Shown one piece after another: positions 52,101-61,100 of a DNA stretch of 64,000 nucleotides. Source of the stretch: an uncultured Bartonella sp. GTDB lineage: Bacteria; Pseudomonadota; Alphaproteobacteria; Rhizobiales; Rhizobiaceae. Location of the stretch: NCBI GenBank assembly GCA_946478665.1, contig CAMLCZ010000005.1:138281-202280 (forward strand), given 5' to 3'. A program made the position numbers and the translations under genes. The notes beneath the pieces are model-generated. The model did not search any database, was not told the DNA's origin, and worked only from the letters and a program-made list of their open reading frames with translations. Position 1 is the first letter of the stretch. Every line of letters begins with the position of its first letter.

Positions 52101-55100
52101 GCAAGACATTGTCCTGCAAAATCTGATCGGTAATTTGTGGTGGTGCCGTAACATCGACATTGATATCGTAGCTATTTGACTTGTCACTTATCGTACCAAC
52201 ACTGTTTTGTGCCACGGCTGTAAACGAACAATGGCCTTCAGGCAGCATTGCGCCAGTTGTATAGGACCAATTACCATCCTTATCAGCATAAACACGCCCA
52301 AGTTCCACGCCATTACTATAGATGATAACCATGCTATTGGCTGGTGCGGTACCAATTATTGTCGGATTGGTATCATCGGTATATCCGTTTTGGGCAATTG
52401 TTCCCTGATAAAGCCCGACATCATCGGTAACACCAGTAATGGTCGGCGCAGCAAACGCTCTGTTATCAATCGTCAGGGCAAAATCTTGATGTCCAATTAC
52501 ATTGCCTGATTGATCTTTTGCTTCAACATAATAGCTATGGCTACCACTTGCCTGTTGCGGCAGAACCATATTCCATTTTCCATCGGTACCAACGTTAAAT
52601 TGACCCAATACAGTACTCTTTGTGTTATCCGAATAGACTGCAACAACAGATCCGTTTGGCGCGCGACCATAAAGTTCTGGTGTTGTATCATCGGTAGAGC
52701 CACCATTCGCAACATTTCCCATTATCGGTGCTTGGTCGTCAACTGCTCCATCGACAGTAACATTGTTTGCTGTATTGCCAATGGTAACAGTGGTCGCCAA
52801 ACCTTTGGTACTTTCATTACCAGCAACGTCTTTAACCGTGGTGGTAAACTTATGGTCACCTTCCTTCATCGGCGTCGTTGGTGTCCAGACCCACGTACCA
52901 TCAGAATTGACACTGGTATGGCCAATGGCCACGTCGCCATCATAAACAGTTACAACATCACCAGTATCCCATTTTTCCAACTTGCCAGAGAAGGTAGGGG
53001 TGGTATCATTGGTGCTGGCGGTTTGTGTGTCTGCACCTGCAATTTTACCGTGTGTTGGGTCAACATCGCTTGTTATATCAGGACGCGCTGTTGAATTAGG
53101 CGCTGTTGTGTCAACAATAATAGGATAATAAGCGGTGGGAGAACTCTTAGTGCCCTGCTTATCGACACCCTGCACCCAGATATTATGTTTGCCATCGCTC
53201 AAATCCGGCAAGACGCACGACCAATTCCCCTTGTCGTCAACAGTAACACTTCTGACAGGTGTATCAGCATCATCAACAAAGATATTAACGGTGGCACCCT
53301 TGGTACCTGTACCATTAATTGTTGGTGACTTATCACCAGTTATCTGGTTTTTCTGTATTTGGTTTGCAGGGAATGCAACGTTTGGATCACGATCATCGAG
53401 AACCTGCGTAATAGATGGTGTGCCCGGCGCATTTCCTATAAGATCGAAATCAAATTCTTTGGCATTTTTTTCACCAATAACACCAGCCTTATTGACTGGC
53501 ACAACATAAAAGTGGTGGTGACCAGGCATCAATGGTGTTGAAGGCTCAACCTCCCACGAACCATCATCCCTAACAATCCCACTACCAATTGGTTTCGCGT
53601 TCTTGTCGTTCGGATCCCCGTCATAAAGCAGAACGCGATCGACTGTTGCTGGATCAAGGGACCCCGAAACGCCGCGCACCGTTGGCGTATTGTCATCAGT
53701 GACGGCATCATTTTGAAGATATCCTGTATCCGGTGCCTGATCGTCAAATACGTTATAAGGATCGATATAATGTGGATCTGATGGATCATTTGGTATAACC
53801 CATTTTGGTCCTTGTGTTGATAGCCACAAATTGAAGCTATCCGACTTTGGCCCCTGATTACCGGCAGAATCTTCCAGCACAGCAACAAAATAGTATGATT
53901 TATCATCTGGATAGTTGGCAGAATCAAGATGGATTTGACATGACCAATTTGTACCATTTGGAGTAGTTGTACCAAGTTTAATGGGTTGGCCAGATGCATC
54001 TTTCAGGATATTGCCATGTTCGTCGGCAAGATAGATAACAATGTAATCTCCACCTTGTGCGCTTTGCACAGTACCTCTTAATTCCGGTGTTCGATCATCG
54101 GTATGGACACCACTTTTGAATTCACCTTCAATGAGACCAACATCGTCATAGATTTTATCCAAAGTTATCGAACCGGTTGGTGGTGTACTGTCGATCACGA
54201 TAAAATGCGATGATAGAGCCGATGTACGTCCAGCATTATCTATGATACGTGCTTTAACACTAAATTCCCCACTATCATTTTCTCCTACCAGCGGAACAGC
54301 AGGCTTGAAGAAGTATTTGCCGCTATTGCTGTCATAAGAGGCATCATACCACTGACCACCAATATTAAACTGCACTTTCTCGCCCATGTCGCTGTTGAGC
54401 ACTTGCGATACGGTCGCATAAATTGTTGGCTGTCTATCACTGGTCACAAAGTCTGTGGAACTGAGACCAGTATCTTCGGTAATACTGTCGATCTGCACCG
54501 TTTTAGCGATATCGCCTGTTGCAACCGTAAATTCCCATGACGAGGTTGAAGGACCTATATTGCCAACACTATCAACCGGCTTTGCCTGAAATTCGTGCGT
54601 TCCATCACCCAATGCGGTCGGCGGTGTATATGACCATGTATAGGTGCCATTGTTTTCAACCACATCAACTTCAGCAATTTTTACACCCTTGTCATAGATG
54701 TAAACTTTCTTCGTGTCGGCATTTGCCAATCCGCTATATGTTGGCTGATTATCATTGGTAAAGCCATTGATGGTGCCAGTAATTTCAGGCACATCATCAA
54801 CCAGATTGAGCGAATTTGAATCAAGCGCATTTGGCGCTGTTATATCAATTGTATAGTCAAACTCGTTCGAATGCCCACTTTCATTGCCAGCAGCGTCAAC
54901 CGATGTTGCGAAGAATTTATGTTCTCCTTCTGGCAATGGGCTTTGCACCGTATATTCCCAATAACCAGCACTGTTCGCACGAACAGTGTCAATCAGATGG
55001 ACTTGTCCATCTCTTCTCGTTTCATAAATATTAACCCAACCATTTGGCTCCGCGCCATGGCCACGCAAAGTTGGGGTTGTATCATCACTGACAGCCCCTG

Positions 55101-58100
55101 AAACCAGCGAATTCGATTGCACAATTCCGACATCATCTGTAGCGCTATCAATGGTTGGAACATTATTATTCTGCGTATCGACATTGATAGCAAAACTATC
55201 TTCAGCCGTGGTGTTATTAACAGCCGTTGCAACAGCAACAATCTTTTGATTACCATCAGACAATTTATTGCTGTCAGGCCACTGGAATGACCAGTTTCCA
55301 CTATTATCAGCAACGACAGAACCAATCAGTGTGCGGATATTGTTAACATCCTGATAAATGTCAATTTTGGCATTGGCTGAGGAATGGCCAAACAATTCTG
55401 GTGTCGTATCATTAGTGATACCACCATCAGCTATATGACCAGTTTTACCCTCAACATTATCGACGATATAGAGAATGCTAACGGCAACATTGCTGGTGTC
55501 AACAGCCACATCGGTCTCGTCGCTCTTTGGACTTTCATTGCCGGCAGCATTGGTCACACTGGTGGTAATTTTATGGTCACCTTCTTTTAATGGTGTATCT
55601 GGTGTCCATGTCCATTTACCATCTGTACCAACTTCTGTTTCACCTATTTTATTGCCATTATCGTAGATATTGACCTTGTCATATGGTTTCGCGTTCTTGA
55701 CCGTACCGCTTACAGTAGGTGTTGAATCGACCGTCGTGCCAGATATGGACCCTGTATTTGGAGCCTGATCGCTCGTTAAAGTAGGAACATCTGGCTTTTC
55801 AGGAAATACATTGTTGTAAACAACCGCATATTCTCCTGTCATGCCGCTAAGTGTGTGGTTGGCATCTTCAGCCTGTACGGTAAAGGCATAACCTGTCCCA
55901 TTTTTATCAGCTGACGTATCGGTAAACGCATATTGGTTTGGTACCTTAAATTCCCAAGAGCCATCTTTGCCAACCGTTACATCGCCTATTTTATTGTTAT
56001 TGCAATAAATATGCACAATTGTGCCAACAGTTCCCATACCACGTAATACAGGTTGCGGATCATCTGTTGATTGACCCTTTTGTAGGTAAATGGGTTGCCC
56101 ATCGGGATTGTTATAATTATCAATCACATTGGTGATGGTTGGGGTTCCAGGGGCATGACCAGAAAAATTGAAATCCCATTTGACATCATTGCCTTCGCTA
56201 TCTTTCAGACTTGCACGGTTACCGGCACGATCGACAGCTTCTAGCGTAAAACTGTGATTTCCTGGTGTAATAGGCTTGGTTGGCAAGATTGAAAAAGAAC
56301 CATCGGATCTAATGACACCGCGGCCGATTTCCTTACCATTATCATAAAGCACAACTGTGCCACCTTCTGCACCGCTGACCGTACCGGGTTGAGCACGCAC
56401 TTCAGGATAGTTATCGTCGGTTTGCCCACCACTATGCGGTATGTTGCCGACAACTGGTTGTTGGTCATCATAAACGATAATGTTGTTGCTATCCCCCCAG
56501 ACTGGCGGTGTTACATCAACATTGATGTGGAAGACATTGCTTTCCTTACCAGCATTGCCCGCCGCATCGGCAACCACTGCAACATAACCATATTTGCCTT
56601 CAACAAGATTTGTCAGCTGATATTGCCAATTGTAGGTTCCATCGGCATTTTTTGTCAGATGAATGTTGCGCGCAACAAGTGTTCTGTTTCCGTTGTCATC
56701 AACCGAATAAAGATTGATAACATCGCTATCAACGGCACCGGTCACTTTTCCCTTCAATAATGGCGAGGTGTCGTTGGTCAGGCTATTGTCAGGAAATTCC
56801 CCGACATTTTCATCAACATCATCATAGTAACTGTTGATTGTGACCGTATAGCCATCATTGGGGGCCTTTGTATCAATGACAACATATTGCTGGGCTTCAC
56901 GGCTCGCGTTACCGGCATTATCAACCACGCGTGCGCGCACGTCATAGGTATTGTCGGACAATTCATGTCCGTGCTGCACAGAATAGTAATATTGGTTGGT
57001 ATCACGGTTATATGTTGCACGTTGCCACGTAACCCCACCGTCCAAAGATATTTCGACGTGCTCATCGGCATTTAATGGCTTATCGACATTGACCAGAATT
57101 GTTGGGTCATTGGTACTGGTTATAAAGTCGTGGTCAGACGCACCAGTATCTGTCAAAACACCGGCAATGGAAGGTATGGCATTTGGTGCTTTTGTATCGA
57201 CAATAAATTCTGTTCCTTGGCAGTCTGTTCCCTCATTACCCGATACATCAACCGGGCGTGCCGTATATGTATGCTTGCCTTCACCAAGAGGCTTATCTGC
57301 TGGTGGTGTAAATGACCATGTACCATCGCCATTAACTGTTGTGGAGCCGATATATTGCCCATTATCATAGACATTGACCTGTTTGGCATCCAATGGTGCC
57401 TTACCAGTATATTCCGGCCGGTTGTCATTGGTATATTGTCCATTGGCAAGCTTGCCAGTGAAATCGCCCGGGTATTTTGCAACATCATCAATAACCGACA
57501 ATGAGTCATCGTCTATTGGTTGTGGTGGGGTAATATCAACAACCACATCATACCCCGATGAAGCGGTACTTTCATTACCAACCTCATCAACTGTTTTTGC
57601 TGTAAAGTGATGTTTACCTTCAGGAAGCGGTGATGTTGGCGTGTAATTCCAATGACCATCTCCATCGGCTATGACTGTGCCCAACAATTTCGCTGTGCCA
57701 TCTTCATAAGTGTCGTAAACATTGACTTTGCTAAAAGGAATGGCATTGTTACCATAAATTGTCGGCGTGGTATCATCTGTAACATCGCCAGATGAAAGAT
57801 CATTCTGTATCGCCCCAACATCATCACCGATATTTGTTATTGTCGGAATATGATTATTGGTTAGTTGGACATCAAAGCCAAATTGGGCTGATGATTTTTT
57901 ACCAGAAGCGCTGGTAACTTCAGCATTGATAATGTAATGCCCTTCGGCAAATTTCTGGCTATCAGTCACCTGATAAGACCAGTTGCCCTCACCATCTGCT
58001 GTGACGGTGCCAAGTGCATGAACATTGCCATTTTTATCGGTATAGGTCAAAACAACAGTTGAATTGGCTGATGCCTTACCAACAATATTGGGCGTTGTAT

Positions 58101-61100
58101 CATCGGTTGCACCATTATTGGTAATATGTGTTTCAATTGGTGCCTGATCGTCAATCAGATAATCAATGCAAATAGCTTTCTTGCTTGTATCAACATTGAA
58201 ATCTTTTTCTGGCCCTTTGTCGCTTTCATTACCGGCTGCATCTGTAACAGAGGTTGTAAATTTATGTGCGCCATTGGAAATCGGATTTTTAGGCGTCCAC
58301 GTCCATGTGCCATCTGTATTGACATGAGCTTCGCCAGCCCTGATGCCGTCCTGATAGATAATTACCTTATCGCCAGGCTGCGGATCATCAATCTTACCAC
58401 TCAAGGTTGGTGTCGGGTCATCTGTCGTGGTGGTAATTGTATCACCCTTATCGTCCGTCGCAGTAGGCTGATTAGGCGCATCTGGCGCAATTGTATCGAC
58501 AATGATCGGATATTCGCCAGTTGGGTGGCTCCATATGCCGCTTTTATCTTGAGCTCTCGCCTTAATTGTATGCAATGTTCCATGTGTATCGGAAGCTGGA
58601 TTTGACAATTCCGGAATAGCAATTTCCCATGTACCGTCACTTTTTACATCTGTATGGGCAACCGGATCTGGATTGCCATCTACATAGATATAAACTGTTG
58701 TTCCGGTCGTACCCGTCCCTTTGACAGCAGGAGCTGTATCGCTGGTGACAGCATTTTTCTGGATGCTTTCATTATTGTCATCAACAACATCGACAATGGA
58801 TGGCGTTGCAGGGGCATGACCCTGGAAATAGAACTGCCATGGGGTTGTACCTTGCGATTGCTCATTGCCAGCATGGTCAACCGGTCTTGCAACATATTCA
58901 TGCGCGCCCTGTCTCAGTGGTAATTTGGCTTCAACACTCCATGAACCATCACTGTTAACTTTGGCGTTTCCAACCAGCTTTCCATTGTCATACAAATTGA
59001 TCGACTCGACCTTTTTCGGATCAACCGATTGTGCTGAGCCTGACAATGTTGGCCGACTATCATCTGTCGTCGCACCACGGCGAATAGTGCCTACATCTGG
59101 CCGTTGATCGTCATAAAGGTCAAGATTTTTCGTTTCATCAATCGGCGCTGGCGGCGTTGTCTGAACATCCATACCAAAACCAGATGACGCCGTTCCAAGG
59201 TTACCCGCTTTATCGGTGATAACACCTCGAAATTCATGATATCCATCATCAAGATGATCTTTGGCTAGACCGCCTGGTATGCCTGCCAGAGCAAATTTCC
59301 AATTGCCCGAGCTGTCAACCGTAGTTGTACCGATTGAAACCCACTCGCCATTAATTTTAACCTGTACGGTAATATAATCACCATCAGTCATACCGGTGGT
59401 ACGCCCGTTCAATATCGGTGTATTGTCATTGGTGACTTCACCGCTTAAACGGTTTTTAAAACCACCGCTTTCATTGACGTCATCGGTAAAGCTATCAATG
59501 GTGATGCTATAGCTGCCGCCTGTTGGAGCTGTTGTGTCAATTGTTACGTCCTGTGCTGGACCAACCTTGACATTGCCGGCATCGTCAACAACACGCCCCA
59601 TAATTGAATAGACCTGATTGGATAATGCATGGGCGGTATGGTCATAATACCACAAACCATCCTCACCAAGTGTTGCATCATGCCAGGCACCATCCACCCA
59701 TGCTTGCACCTTGTAACCGGCAGGCAATGGCGCGCTCACAGCAAATTTGAACACAAGTGTATTATCGCTTGTTATAAAGTCATGATCGCTTGAGCCAAGA
59801 TCCTGCGTTATACCAACCAATGTTGCTGTTTGCTGTGGTGTATCTGTTTGGACCGTTAATTGATAATCGGTCATTGTGGCACTATCAGCCCCAAGCTTGT
59901 TGGTTGCTTGCAGCTTGAAATGGTGTACCCCCTTTGAAAGTTCATTGACGGTGATGACCCACTCACCATTGGAAACAACAGCCTTGCCAATTTCTGTCAA
60001 AGTGCCATCATTTGCCTGATCGTAAATGGTAATCGTATCACCATTGTTACCAGTACCATGGAACGTCGGTGTGGTATCATTGGTCTTGGCACCATTGGCA
60101 AGATCGTCAGTATCAAGCGGAACATCATCTTCAACACGGGTAATAACAGGTGCGGCTGGTTTTGTGTTATCAATATTAATCTGGAAATTGGCAGAACTTT
60201 CATTACCATTCTTGCCGACAACCGTGGCTGTGTAGGTATGTGCACCGTTAGACTGGACAGGCAGTTGATAGGACCAGTTGCCAAATCCATCCGATGTTAC
60301 GGTTGCAAGAACATTGTCACCCTCTTTAATGGTGACAACTGTATTTGGACTTGTTTTACCAATGAGTTGAGGGGTGTTGTCATCAGTAGAATTTGTATTG
60401 GCAATATTATCCCGAATGCGCCCTTCATCATCAACCGCATAGAGGATGGAAACTTCAACATTGGTTGTATCAATCTTAAACGGCAGGGCAGGACTTTCGT
60501 CACTAATATTGCCAGCTTTATCGGTATATCTGGTAGTAATGCTGTGGTCTGTACCACTCAAATTTGTCGGCGTATAACTCCAATTGCCTTCACCATCAGC
60601 GTGGACTGTCGCAATTGCATGGCCATTGTCATAAATGGTAACATCAACATTGCCTTCGGCTGCTTTGCCAGAAATTGTAGGCGAGCGATCGTCGATTGTT
60701 TCATCGCTATTGACTGGTCCAGTCTTATCACCGGCATGATCCGTCACAGTTGGTGCAACGGTATTAATTGGCTTTAACGTATCGACATTGATAGCCCATG
60801 GCGCTGTTCTATCACTTTCTTGAATGGCGGCATCATAGGCCGATGCTTGGATTTTCCAGCTTTCTCCATTGGGCAAAATGTTTTTGATCGAAGGATCAAT
60901 TTCAACCGACCAGCGACCGTCATCTCCGACACGAATATTCTGCGCAACCAGAATATTATTGACATAGATATTGATGAAAGAGCCACGGTCCCCTGTCCCT
61001 CTTATCACAGGTGTTGCGTCATTGGTAAATTGGTTCTTATCAATGAACTTTTCATCCGAATGAGGATCCGAATTGTTATAAATACCGGTAATGGCTGGCA

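Noticed and set aside
52510-53094. 194-aa plus-strand ORF (and many other 60-239 aa plus-strand ORFs at 49-64 kb)
   Set aside because: Antisense shadows of the adhesin frame; they repeat with the domain periodicity, as expected from a repetitive template.
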